In this document: one piece after another, positions 37,221 to 44,715 of the stretch
How positions within the stretch are numbered: the first letter of the stretch is position 1
Layout of the letters: every line of letters starts with the position of its first letter
Source: CAZDIO01 sp964505555
GTDB lineage: Bacteria > Bdellovibrionota_C > UBA2361 > SZUA-149 > CAZDIO01
Direction of reading: 5' to 3'
Length of the DNA: 64,000 nucleotides
Assembly (NCBI GenBank): GCA_964505555.1
Contig: CAZDIO010000067.1
Span: 1 to 64,000 of the forward strand
Position numbers and translations under genes: made by a program
The notes under the pieces: model-generated
What the model was told of the DNA's origin: nothing
Seen by the model: only the letters and a program-made list of their open reading frames with translations
Database searches by the model: none

Positions 37221-37345
37221 AGCTTTTTTTGTTTCCCATGGATGTCTGAGTCTCCAAGATAAAAAGCCTCAAGAGAGCCCAGGCATCCATGGAACTTGCT
37301 GTTATGGGGGCAAAGCAAGCGGAGCTGCGGTTTTATAGCTGGCTT

Positions 37346-37362
37346 GGTCTTTAACAATTTGC
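37346..37362 (+). promoter_or_regulatory. boxA-like motif in leader of the hotdog genes
   Basis: GGTCTTTAACAATTTGC is one base different from the copy at 35424 and close to rrn boxA with its trailing AATTT. It sits about 200 bp before the first hotdog gene. Two near-identical 17-mers in equivalent positions before separate cargo units argue for a shared control. Confidence 0.35.
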
Positions 37363-37565
37363 GCGTGGGAAGAAGAGGGGAAACACATCTCGTCTTGATA
37401 TACCAAATGTTTATCAAGAAGGGATGTGCTCTATCCAAAAGGGCATGGAGTTGCCAACGCGATTCCATGAAGAGGTTTTTTCTAGGTCGAGGAAAGGAGG
37501 TTAAGGGTACTGGTGGTAGTATTGGGTTTTAATAAGTATGGACCTCAAGAGAAAGGGTCACAACA

Positions 37566-38114
37566 ATGCGAAGCAATGATGCTTCTAATGCAAGGAAACG
37601 TACATTAAACTCGATGAGAATTGAGTTCATCAAACGAGAACCCAAACTGGTTGTAGCACGAATGAAAGTGAACAATCCATTGTCACAATCGTTTAGCTGC
37701 CTCGACGGCGTAGCACTTATGCCGCTTGCGGCGGCCATGGCCGATGCTGGCGGCCGACTAAATGTTGATCAAAGGAAATTCGATGTCGGTCTAGTAGGCG
37801 TCGGAGCCCAATATTACGGAATGCCCGGCCGAAAAGTCATGGGTGCCGCTATGCCCATTTTCTGCGGACAAGTTGCCCATGTATGGGTCGTGCAGGTTGT
37901 AGACGAAACCGGAGAGCCTTTTTTCGATTCTGATTGTACTCTTGCCGTAAAATCAAAAAGGGTGGTGTCGGAATCGACAAGACTCGCGGAGCTATGTTGG
38001 GCCGAGAGAGAGTTGACGGCGATAAAATGCAGGAAGAGGAAAGCCCAACGAGCAAGGAAAGATCTGCTTACAATACTGCAAAACCTACAAAACGGAGGTG
38101 CTCCAAAAAGATAA
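37566..38114 (+). CDS. hotdog-fold (PaaI-like) protein
   Basis: A 182-residue protein whose core matches the hotdog thioesterase layout: NNPLSQSFSCLDGVALMPLAAAMADAGG is the central helix with the Asp typical of PaaI-like enzymes, then strands GRKVMGAAMPIFCGQ and HVWVVQVVDETGEPFFDSDC. The C-terminal 45 residues are very basic and helical (ERELTAIKCRKRKAQRARKDL), not part of the usual fold, and could bind nucleic acid. AAAGGG lies 8 bp upstream of the ATG. A second PaaI-like gene follows, so the two may form a heteromer. The acyl substrate is unknown. Confidence 0.6.
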   Translation: MRSNDASNARKRTLNSMRIEFIKREPKLVVARMKVNNPLSQSFSCLDGVALMPLAAAMADAGGRLNVDQRKFDVGLVGVGAQYYGMPGRKVMGAAMPIFCGQVAHVWVVQVVDETGEPFFDSDCTLAVKSKRVVSESTRLAELCWAERELTAIKCRKRKAQRARKDLLTILQNLQNGGAPKR

Positions 38115-38123
38115 GAGGTTGCC

Positions 38124-38330
38124 ATGGTGGCGATTTCAAAAAAAGGTTTTCATAAGGATCTACCACAATGCATAAAACTAGACAGCTCTGGAAGCTTAGA
38201 ATTACCGACAGAAAAAGCAGAAAAGTTGTTGCTTGTCGGTGCACTCTCTCAGTGGAGAAACAAAGGAGCGAGTAACTTCACGAAAGAATACCTAGCAATC
38301 ACGTTGAAAGGAGAAGTCAATGGGTTTTGA
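38124..38330 (+). CDS. possible small protein between the hotdog genes (68 aa)
   Basis: It begins with an ATG preceded by AGAGG and overlaps the next gene by 11 bp. The sequence has SSGSLELPTEKAEKLLLVGALSQWRNKG, suggesting a short helical domain. The overlap and ribosome site support translation; I recognise no family. Confidence 0.4.
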   Translation: MVAISKKGFHKDLPQCIKLDSSGSLELPTEKAEKLLLVGALSQWRNKGASNFTKEYLAITLKGEVNGF

Positions 38331-38793
38331 TAACAAACCGGACATTGCACTTCGGATCGCTTGGGGCCAGGAACGTGTCCGTCGAGCGTCCCTTCGCGGT
38401 CTTGCAAGAAAGGTCAGCAAAACCAGGGTGGTTCGGGACATGGGCGTCAAGTTTTTTGGGATCGAATCCGGCGACGTTCGAGCAGAGCTGCAGGTGACGG
38501 ATCGCTTGAAGCAACCCTACGGGGTGCTTTTTGGCGGCATTCTTGCAGCCCTTGGTGATATTGTGACTGCTCTTGCGGGCTCTAACAATGTTAATTTGGA
38601 AAGATACAGGGTCGTCACTCGATCCCTATCAGTCCACTTTATCAAGCCAGTAAGCGGCGGTATTCTTATTGCCAAGACGGTTTGCAATCACCGCGACGAG
38701 CGGAATCAACTCTGGGAGGTGATAATCACCAATGAGAGCCACGATCTTGTTGCTGTTTGCCAGTGCGCTCTCGCGAACATCAAAAAAGAGTAA
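38320..38793 (+). CDS. PaaI-family hotdog thioesterase
   Basis: A clear PaaI-like hotdog protein. RDMGVKFFGIESGDVRAEL is the first strand pair, LKQPYGVLFGGILAALGDIVTALAG is the conserved helix region (G-x-L-F-G-G, with Asp), and TRSLSVHFIKPVSGGILIAK and ECQ-like closing strands follow. Such enzymes hydrolyse acyl- or aryl-CoA thioesters. An excellent AAAGGAG precedes the ATG. The first 35 residues, basic and helical, are an extra N-terminal extension. Confidence 0.78.
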   Translation: MGFDNKPDIALRIAWGQERVRRASLRGLARKVSKTRVVRDMGVKFFGIESGDVRAELQVTDRLKQPYGVLFGGILAALGDIVTALAGSNNVNLERYRVVTRSLSVHFIKPVSGGILIAKTVCNHRDERNQLWEVIITNESHDLVAVCQCALANIKKE

Positions 38794-39157
38794 GCACTCA
38801 AAGGCTAAATAACAATGCTCCGGATGGTAGTCGTAGCGTACCTGCTTCGGTACCTAATTTTCAAATAGCAGCATATTAACCGTAGATTGAGATCGGGGGC
38901 GCAGAATAGCTTGGCTGCGCTCCCGGCAGAAAAAAAAGATGTATGAAGGGTTTTTGGAGGAGCACGTCCCAACAAAGTTGAACCCATGTAAGATTGATTA
39001 TGCGACAAGAGCTATAATTTATATGGTCTTTGAGAATGGCAACACTGTGACAATGGCGTGACAACAAGGGCACGAAATGACCATCTTTCTCAACACGCTA
39101 CAACTCACAAGCCGCTGAAATGACACGATAAGTAACCGTCACCACTCCCCATTTATC
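38794..39157. other. non-coding right end of the element
   Basis: No convincing gene. It contains an 11-bp hairpin with one G-T pair (38894-38904 with 38915-38925), the recurrent T-run plus GGAGGAGCAC (38951-38965), a partial copy of the boxA-like motif (39025-39040) and the paired GTGACAA repeats (39047-39065). Confidence 0.5.
39047..39065. promoter_or_regulatory. paired GTGACAA(T/C) repeats, candidate integrase arm sites (right)
   Basis: GTGACAAT at 39047-39054 and GTGACAAC at 39058-39065 are in the same orientation and 11 bp apart, matching the pair at the left end. They lie about 90 bp inside the right core. The matching spacing of one helical turn suggests binding sites for the integrase arm domain or an excisionase. 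Confidence 0.45.
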
Positions 39158-39202
39158 GAACTCATAATTCCGAAGTCGGTGGTTCGAGTCCACCCATCGC
39201 CA
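39158..39202. repeat. right attachment core (attR), 45-bp direct repeat
   Basis: Exact copy of tRNA-Met positions 31145-31189. No 5' half of a tRNA precedes it, so it is not a functional tRNA gene. It is followed by CCA, which suggests the uninterrupted tRNA gene encoded its own CCA end. Confidence 0.93.
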
Positions 39203-39534
39203 CCACCTGAGGTGGGGCTGCAGCTGCTTCGCAGCGGGGACAGAGCGGTAGTAAGAGGTTAGGTTAAGCCACGTATCTTCCTCTCTTTCGTCCCCCAAAG
39301 AAAACTCAGAATATCTCGCTTTCTTGAAGTGTTACGCTACCTTGTTATAAAAATACTAAAGCCTCTCTATTTCTTAAGGCGAATGTGGTAAAGAGTCTTT
39401 CAATCTCTGACATGGGTAGATGAAAATATATCCCTCTTCGAGCCCTTCGAGGAGGAGACCTAAGTATAGGTTTATCTCGTTCATCCTCGCAGTAACTGCC
39501 CCTGGGGGAGGCAGTGGTTTTCCGGAGTGACTGT
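39203..39534. other. intergenic region right of the element
   Basis: About 330 bp with no supported gene. Directly after the core are two small hairpins, CCACC-TGA-GGTGG (39203-39215) and GCTGC-TTC-GCAGC (39223-39235), possibly the original 3' processing or termination region of the tRNA transcript. The rest should include the promoter of the receiver-like gene. Confidence 0.4.
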
Positions 39535-40374
39535 ATGAGAGAAGTCAGGGTTTTAATTATTGAAGACAACCCACGAAACACCTCGCCTCTGGCCATCGAT
39601 CCTGTTGAAAACACAACATATGAAATGGTTGACGGCAGAGGCCGCCGAACACAAGCAAAGGCCCGGATCGTTGCGGTCTTTCGAAGCCTCGAGGAGGCTC
39701 GCATTGGTCTACCTTCAATTAAGCGAAGTGAGGTAGACATTTTGGGATGTGATTTTTATTTTCGCACCCCAGAAAATCTTGATTGGGCATCTGATCCAAA
39801 GGCCTCAGCAGGAGAGGAAGCACCCGCGGGAGGCTTTATTGCTGACCGTGGGGGAAATCACTGCATCCCTTCTTTTATCCTGACGAGCCAAAATCATCGG
39901 CAAAATCCTTTAGTTTGGATAGCGGGGAAATTTCGTGTTGCTTATCGTGGGCAGCCAAAGAGATTTCCAGCATGGACGATTCTCTTAGAAGATGGAGGGT
40001 TTCATATCCCAGGCTATCATTATGTGCGACCGTTAAACAAAATCTGTCGCACAGAACTACTCCCTCCACGACGAGAGAGCGCTACCTTGAAGCGAGTTGG
40101 TTTGTTCCATCTGAGAAACTGTATGCGGCAGAGGCGTACAATCGTTCGACTTGCTCAACGGCTTCATTTGGAACATCTGCTTGAATCTCAGCGATTGTTT
40201 GCAGCGTATGATCCCGATGCACCAGAGGAAGACGGTTTTCTTGGCATTTACCCAGAGTCTAGATTACGACGGATAAAAGATTGGAGCGCGGCGATTCAGG
40301 AACGACTACTTACGCCTGTTCCGATCTATCCAGCAGAAAACATCGTCTGTCCTGTGGAACTCATAGAAGACTAA
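39535..40374 (+). CDS. divergent response-regulator-like protein
   Basis: A 279-residue soluble protein. EVRVLIIEDNPRN at residues 3-15 looks like the first strand and acidic pocket of a receiver domain, EVDILGCDFYF (about 70-80) places an Asp where the phospho-acceptor would be, and PSFILTSQ (about 110-117) offers the Thr/Ser position. Between these are long insertions, and the C-terminal half (HLRNCMRQRRTIVRLAQRLHLEHL) is a basic helical region of no known type. I chose the ATG at 39535, with GGAG 8 bp upstream, over the GTG seven codons earlier. It may be a pseudo-receiver. Confidence 0.5.
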   Translation: MREVRVLIIEDNPRNTSPLAIDPVENTTYEMVDGRGRRTQAKARIVAVFRSLEEARIGLPSIKRSEVDILGCDFYFRTPENLDWASDPKASAGEEAPAGGFIADRGGNHCIPSFILTSQNHRQNPLVWIAGKFRVAYRGQPKRFPAWTILLEDGGFHIPGYHYVRPLNKICRTELLPPRRESATLKRVGLFHLRNCMRQRRTIVRLAQRLHLEHLLESQRLFAAYDPDAPEEDGFLGIYPESRLRRIKDWSAAIQERLLTPVPIYPAENIVCPVELIED

Positions 40375-40404
40375 GGGGAGGATGAAAGGGGGTTATCTGC
40401 ATCA

Positions 40405-40434
40405 AAAAGGGAATTTGGTCTCCTCCTCCCTTTT
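40405..40434. terminator. bidirectional terminator-like hairpin
   Basis: AAAAGGGA at 40405-40412 pairs with TCCCTTTT at 40427-40434 across a 14-nt loop, with A- and T-rich outer arms. It lies 30 bp past the receiver-like gene. No other supported element lies in the 264-bp gap before the DUF1254 remnant. Confidence 0.45.
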
Positions 40435-40638
40435 ACTATCAATTCATCACTTGCCGATGAAAACTATGCCGTCGTATTATGCGGGCGCATATTTACGGAA
40501 GGGCTAAACACCACGTGATCGTACCAGGACTTTTGCAGAGTTTTGCTCGCCCCCATCTCTATGATAAATTGCCGCTCATCTAATAAGTCAGCCCAATTAT
40601 TAACCGTCAGATGTGTCGATTATATTAAAGGCTAGATC

Positions 40639-40845
40639 ATGAACTGTGTTCTTCCCTCTCTATTCATCGTTACAGTGCTCTGTCTCAGTAACGCTTACTC
40701 ACAAACACCCGGCTTCAACAACAGTATCTCCGAAAAGATTATGACCTCAGACAGGATTGAGACCTCCTTTGGGGCTCTTAACTTCCTAGACGGCGTGTCC
40801 TGTGGATTGAGCTTGGCGACCAAGCTTTATGATGGAGAATACTGA
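40639..40845 (+). pseudogene. DUF1254-type secreted protein, truncated remnant
   Basis: The first 68 codons encode a signal peptide (cleavage after about NAYS) followed by SDRIETSFGALNFLDGVSCG and TKLYD. This closely resembles the mature start of DUF1254/DUF1214 proteins, which run V-x-T-R-x-G-T-L-x-F-x-D-G-x-P and then x-x-L-Y-D. A stop comes immediately after, while the family is normally several hundred residues long. The remainder is absent; the sulfatase-maturase gene begins 7 bp later. DUF1254 genes are often found beside sulfatases of this kind, so deletion of the body is the simplest reading. Confidence 0.6.
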
Positions 40846-40851
40846 TTTTTT

Positions 40852-41964
40852 ATGCAACAGAAATGTTTGTGCTTTATCGCTGGAATCGGATTATTTATTG
40901 GTGTTTTTGGAGCATCTGCCGAGAACGCTTTGCGAGATGGAAGCTTCGGCCCAACAGTCCAGAACACAACCCGACCGCCAAAACCAAATCCTAACGGCAT
41001 GGTTTGGATTCCCGGAGGTGAGTTTTCGATGGGAATGCTCGACCCAAGTGGTGGAGTTTGCGGTGGTCATGAAACAATGAATGATGCTCGTCCGATTCAT
41101 CGGGTCTATGTTGACGGTTTTTGGATGGATGTCAGTGAGGTTACCAATGGGCAGTTTGAAAAGTTTGTAAAAGCTACTGGCTACATTACCGTTGCCGAGC
41201 AAAAACCTACCCGAGAGGAATTTCCCAATGTCCCAGAAGAAAACTTGGTTGCGGGTTCTGCGGTTTTTACACCGACCGATCAAGCGGTGCCACTTGATAA
41301 TCACTATCGATGGTGGAGTTATGTTCCTGGCGCTAATTGGCGTCACCCGACAGGCCCAGAAAGTAACATTACAAACCGTGAGAAATATCCGGTTGTTCAT
41401 ATTGCTTATGAAGATGCAGAAGCTTACGCCAAGTGGGCTGGGAAACGCTTGCCCACTGAAGCAGAATGGGAATTTGCTTCACGCGGCGGTCTTGCCGGAA
41501 AACTTTACCCCTGGGGTGATGAACTCACTCCACAAAATAAATGGCCGATAAATATTTTTCAAGGGGAGTTTCCCGTGAAGGGAAAGGATACAGGAGAAGA
41601 TGGATTTCAGGGTATCGCGCCGATTTCTAAATTTCAACCGAACAACTATGGACTTTTCGATATGGCAGGAAACGTCTGGGAATGGGTCAGTGATTGGTAT
41701 CGACCGGACTATTACCTGATGCTTAGCAAGCAAGGTAGTGTAGCACGTAATCCAAAGGGACCCGATTCTTCCTTCGATCCATTAGAGCCGAGAGAGAAAA
41801 AACGAGTTCACCGTGGAGGATCATTTCTTTGTACTGATAAATATTGTACCCGCTATATGGTTGGTAGTCGTGGAAAGGGAGAAGTGCGTTCAGCAAGCAA
41901 TCACCTTGGTTTTCGCTGTGTAATGACTGAAGCGCCAAAGACTGCCAGGAACGAAAAGAAATAG
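40852..41964 (+). CDS. formylglycine-generating enzyme (sulfatase maturase)
   Basis: Oxidises the active-site Cys of sulfatases to formylglycine. A signal peptide (about residues 1-23) indicates export to the periplasm. The FGE/SUMF1 fold shows MVWIPGGEFSMG near residue 50, LPTEAEWEFASRGG in the middle, MAGNVWEWVSDWY and HRGGSFLCTDKYCTRY. The C-x4-C pair (LCTDKYC) corresponds to the copper-binding catalytic cysteines of aerobic FGEs. It lies directly upstream of a Cys-type sulfatase, its likely client. The ribosome site is weak, with GGAG about 15 bp upstream. Confidence 0.9.
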   Translation: MQQKCLCFIAGIGLFIGVFGASAENALRDGSFGPTVQNTTRPPKPNPNGMVWIPGGEFSMGMLDPSGGVCGGHETMNDARPIHRVYVDGFWMDVSEVTNGQFEKFVKATGYITVAEQKPTREEFPNVPEENLVAGSAVFTPTDQAVPLDNHYRWWSYVPGANWRHPTGPESNITNREKYPVVHIAYEDAEAYAKWAGKRLPTEAEWEFASRGGLAGKLYPWGDELTPQNKWPINIFQGEFPVKGKDTGEDGFQGIAPISKFQPNNYGLFDMAGNVWEWVSDWYRPDYYLMLSKQGSVARNPKGPDSSFDPLEPREKKRVHRGGSFLCTDKYCTRYMVGSRGKGEVRSASNHLGFRCVMTEAPKTARNEKK

Positions 41965-42079
41965 AAATAACTCATTCTACTATTAAGAGTTGAGTATCGA
42001 CAATGCTGCTGCCTTCGGTGTAAACGTGTGGATCTGATTCTGGGTTTTATAAAATAATTAAACACTCAAAGGATGCGAA

Positions 42080-44470
42080 ATGAAAACAGCTCGCGTTTCA
42101 ACCTTGCTCTCCTTCGCACTGATCTTAAGTCTTACCTTCTCTGCAGTCGTAAATTATCGGTTTAACAATTTAGCACAGGCCCAAGAGAAGACTGGAGCAT
42201 CAGCACCCGATCGCACAATTCTGCCAATCCCGGAGCCAAAGTACCCAAGCATCAAGGAACTCGATGCGCGAGATGCCAAATCCCCGGCACGCTTTGAAAT
42301 CAAAGCACCAAATGGTTCGCCGAATGTGGTGATTGTGCTTATTGATGATATCGGCTTTGGTCATAGCAGCGCTTTTGGTGGACCGATCTACATGCCTACC
42401 TTAGAGAAATTGGCGGCTAGTGGATTAAAATACAACCGTTTTCATACAACCGCACTTTGTAGCCCCACTCGTGTAGCGCTGCTTACCGGCCGTAATCATC
42501 ACGTAAACAATGCTGGAGCGATCATGGAATTGGCGACAGGTTTTCCGGGGAACACCGGCGTCCGCCCGAATAGCGTTACCCCACTCGCGGAGATCCTTCG
42601 ACAAAACGGTTTTAGCACTGCCGCTTTTGGCAAGTATCACGAAACCGCACCATGGGAAGTTTCCGTGTCCGGCCCTTTTGATCGCTGGCCTACCGGTTCT
42701 GGATTCGACAAATTTTATGGCTTCATTGGTGGTGAGACGAATCAATGGGCACCGGGAATTTTCGATGGTACCGTGCGTATTGAAACACCGCAAACACCGG
42801 GCTATCACTTCACAACGGATATGACTGACCAAGCAATCAAGTGGGTAAGCGCACAACAGGCCCTCACCCCGGATAAGCCGTTCTATATGTATTTCGCAAC
42901 TGGTGCCACCCATGCCCCACACCATGTTCCTCAAGAATGGATTAAGAAATATAAGGGGCAGTTCGCTGGTGGTTGGGATAATTTGCGTGAAGAGACTTTT
43001 ATGCGCCAAAAGCAATTGGGGGTGATCCCGGTTGATGCGAAGTTGACACCGAGACCTGTGGAGATCCCCGCTTGGAGTGAGATGAACTCTGACCAGAAAC
43101 GACTCTTTGAGCGACAGATGGAGACATTTGCGGGCTTTGCTGAACACACTGACCATGAAGTTGGTCGACTGGTGGAGCAGTTAGAAACTATTGGGGAGTT
43201 GGATAATACTCTTTTCTTTTACATCGTCGGTGACAACGGCTCAAGTGCAGAAGGTGGGCCAGAAGGTACGTACAATGAGATGATGGCGTTAAACGGTATT
43301 GTTGGGAAGGCCGATCAGATGATGGAACATATCGATGAGTGGGGTGGTCCAAGTACCTTTCCACACTTTGCCATCGGTTGGGCTTGGGCTGGAAACACTC
43401 CTTTTCAGTGGACAAAACAAGTGGCAAGTCATTTTGGCGGCACACGAAACGCGATGGTGCTGCACTGGCCCAATGGTATTAAGTCAAAGGGAGAGGTTCG
43501 TTCACAGTTTCACCACGTAATCGACGTTGCACCAACCGTCTTAGAGGCGGTTAAGATCCCTGAACCGAAAATCGTCAATGGCGTAAAACAGCGTCTTATG
43601 GATGGAGTTTCCATGCTCTACAGCGTTGATAGTGCACACGCGAAAGATCGCCGCAAAACACAGTACTTTGAGATGTTTGGCAATCGCGGCATTTACCATG
43701 ATGGCTGGGTAGCTTGCACACGTCACTCAATCCCTTGGTTGATGACCGCGCTTCCCCCGCTAACAGAGGATGTTTGGGAACTGTACCATGTGGAAAAGGA
43801 TTTTAGTCAAGCTGAGAACCTCGCCTCCGAGAAGCCAGAAAAGCTGAAGGAATTGCAGAAAATATTTCTGGATGAAGCGATAAAAAACAACGTACTTCCA
43901 CTTGATGATCGTCGAGTAGAGCGTTTCAATCCCGCCATTGCTGGAAGACCGGATTTAATGGATGGACGAAAATCTCTCTCCGTTTATGAAGGTATGACCG
44001 GCATGATGGAGAATGCCTTCATTAATGTAAAGGGAGCACACCATACGATCACTGCCCAGATAGAGGTACCAGACGCTAAAGCCAGTGGTGTAATTATCGC
44101 CCAAGCGGGTTATTTCGGTGGCTGGACGTTGTACATGAAAAAGGGCAAGGTGCACCATGAATACAATTGGTTCGCGATTGAACGGACAAATATTGCCGCA
44201 CCTTCTCCTCTTGCCTCCGGTAAACACACAATCCTCTATGAGTTCATCCCCACGGAAGCCAAGCCGGGGACAGGCGGTAGATCTATTTTAACTATTGATG
44301 GAAAAAAAGTCGCTGAAGCTCATATCCCCAAAACCCAACCGTTCGTCTTCTCGGCAGATGAAGGAACTGATGTCGGTGTGGATAGCGAAACAAACGTATC
44401 GCCTGACTATAAACAAGGAGATAATAAGTTCACTGGCAAAATCAGTAAAGTTACAATCAACGTGATGTAG
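42080..44470 (+). CDS. arylsulfatase, Cys-type, secreted
   Basis: A 796-residue formylglycine-dependent sulfatase. A signal peptide or N-terminal anchor (about 1-34) leads to NVVIVLIDDIGFG with the metal-binding Asp pair at about 89-90. The sulfatase signature CSPTRVALLTGR has the modifiable Cys at residue 127. Further motifs are GKYHE (expected Lys/His), ATGATHAPHH and IVGDNGSSAEGG with the distal metal site. From about residue 640 a jelly-roll-like C-terminal domain (WTLYMKKGKVHHEYN, ILTIDGKKVAEAHI) resembles that of large arylsulfatases. It needs the upstream FGE. The sulfate ester substrate is unknown. Confidence 0.93.
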   Translation: MKTARVSTLLSFALILSLTFSAVVNYRFNNLAQAQEKTGASAPDRTILPIPEPKYPSIKELDARDAKSPARFEIKAPNGSPNVVIVLIDDIGFGHSSAFGGPIYMPTLEKLAASGLKYNRFHTTALCSPTRVALLTGRNHHVNNAGAIMELATGFPGNTGVRPNSVTPLAEILRQNGFSTAAFGKYHETAPWEVSVSGPFDRWPTGSGFDKFYGFIGGETNQWAPGIFDGTVRIETPQTPGYHFTTDMTDQAIKWVSAQQALTPDKPFYMYFATGATHAPHHVPQEWIKKYKGQFAGGWDNLREETFMRQKQLGVIPVDAKLTPRPVEIPAWSEMNSDQKRLFERQMETFAGFAEHTDHEVGRLVEQLETIGELDNTLFFYIVGDNGSSAEGGPEGTYNEMMALNGIVGKADQMMEHIDEWGGPSTFPHFAIGWAWAGNTPFQWTKQVASHFGGTRNAMVLHWPNGIKSKGEVRSQFHHVIDVAPTVLEAVKIPEPKIVNGVKQRLMDGVSMLYSVDSAHAKDRRKTQYFEMFGNRGIYHDGWVACTRHSIPWLMTALPPLTEDVWELYHVEKDFSQAENLASEKPEKLKELQKIFLDEAIKNNVLPLDDRRVERFNPAIAGRPDLMDGRKSLSVYEGMTGMMENAFINVKGAHHTITAQIEVPDAKASGVIIAQAGYFGGWTLYMKKGKVHHEYNWFAIERTNIAAPSPLASGKHTILYEFIPTEAKPGTGGRSILTIDGKKVAEAHIPKTQPFVFSADEGTDVGVDSETNVSPDYKQGDNKFTGKISKVTINVM

Positions 44471-44619
44471 TCCAAAGAAGGCTGTTAACAGAAGAACGAA
44501 TATGACCTTGTAAGGAGTTAAGTCTTTCTCTATTTAAGTACGCGGTAGGGTAGGGCATTTGAGGTATTTTTAGAGACGTTTCTTTTTCCTCTCTTACATC
44601 TTCCTTAATTTCACCTAAA

Positions 44620-44668
44620 GAGGGATATTTATTTCTTTTTTTTCAATAAATATCCCTCACGTTTTTAT
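44620..44668 (+). terminator. intrinsic terminator after the sulfatase
   Basis: A 14-bp perfect stem (44620-44633 with 44645-44658) with an 11-nt T-rich loop is followed by ACGTTTTTA. It is about 150 bp past the sulfatase stop and before the next signal-peptide gene, so it separates the two units. Confidence 0.65.
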
Positions 44669-44715
44669 AAAAAGTGCCATAACGCTAAGGGGGTTACAAA
44701 TCATTTTATAGGCTT

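Larger units (their letters stand above)
36907..37565. other. non-coding spacer with hairpins and a boxA-like motif
   Basis: About 660 bp with no convincing gene. It holds a 12-bp perfect inverted repeat (36924-36958), a long A/T-rich inverted repeat (37179-37220), and a boxA-like motif (37346-37362). A minus-strand ORF in it ends in a poly-lysine artefact created by the A/T inverted repeat and is rejected. Confidence 0.5.
31190..39202. mobile_element. tRNA-Met-inserted integrative element, about 8.0 kb
   Basis: Bounded by 45-bp direct repeats derived from the tRNA-Met gene, with the integrase gene 90 bp inside the left end. Contents in order are tyrosine integrase, an 86-aa protein with a micro-ORF, the DUF488 protein and partner, an excisionase-like protein, an unrecognised 379-aa protein, two hotdog proteins with a small ORF between, and long non-coding spacers. 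There are no conjugation, capsid or replication genes, so it is a small integrative element or satellite rather than a complete ICE or prophage. It seems intact and recent, since the repeats are identical. Confidence 0.9.

Noticed and set aside
37202..37468. 88-codon minus-strand ORF ending in poly-lysine
   Set aside because: The lysine run is produced by the A/T-rich inverted repeat; there is no start context.
38894..38925. Intrinsic terminator after the PaaI-like gene
   Set aside because: The 11-bp stem is good, but it is followed by an A-rich rather than T-rich stretch on the plus strand, so it is only noted as a hairpin in the spacer.
39158..39202. Second tRNA-Met gene
   Set aside because: Only the 3' half from the anticodon arm is present, with no 5' acceptor or D arm before it. 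It is an attachment-site duplication.
31190..39202. Integron-type cassette array
   Set aside because: The recombinase is a tRNA-targeting tyrosine integrase without visible integron features, and the spacers do not show clear attC core sites despite the repeated leaders.
39098..39298. Minus-strand ORF across the right attachment core containing WVDSNHRLRNYE
   Set aside because: This is the well-known artefact of translating the reverse strand of a tRNA-Met sequence; the ORF is made by the attR core and is not a gene.
42425..43156. 243-codon minus-strand ORF inside the sulfatase gene
   Set aside because: It is fully antisense to a gene with clear sulfatase motifs and has no protein-like domain.
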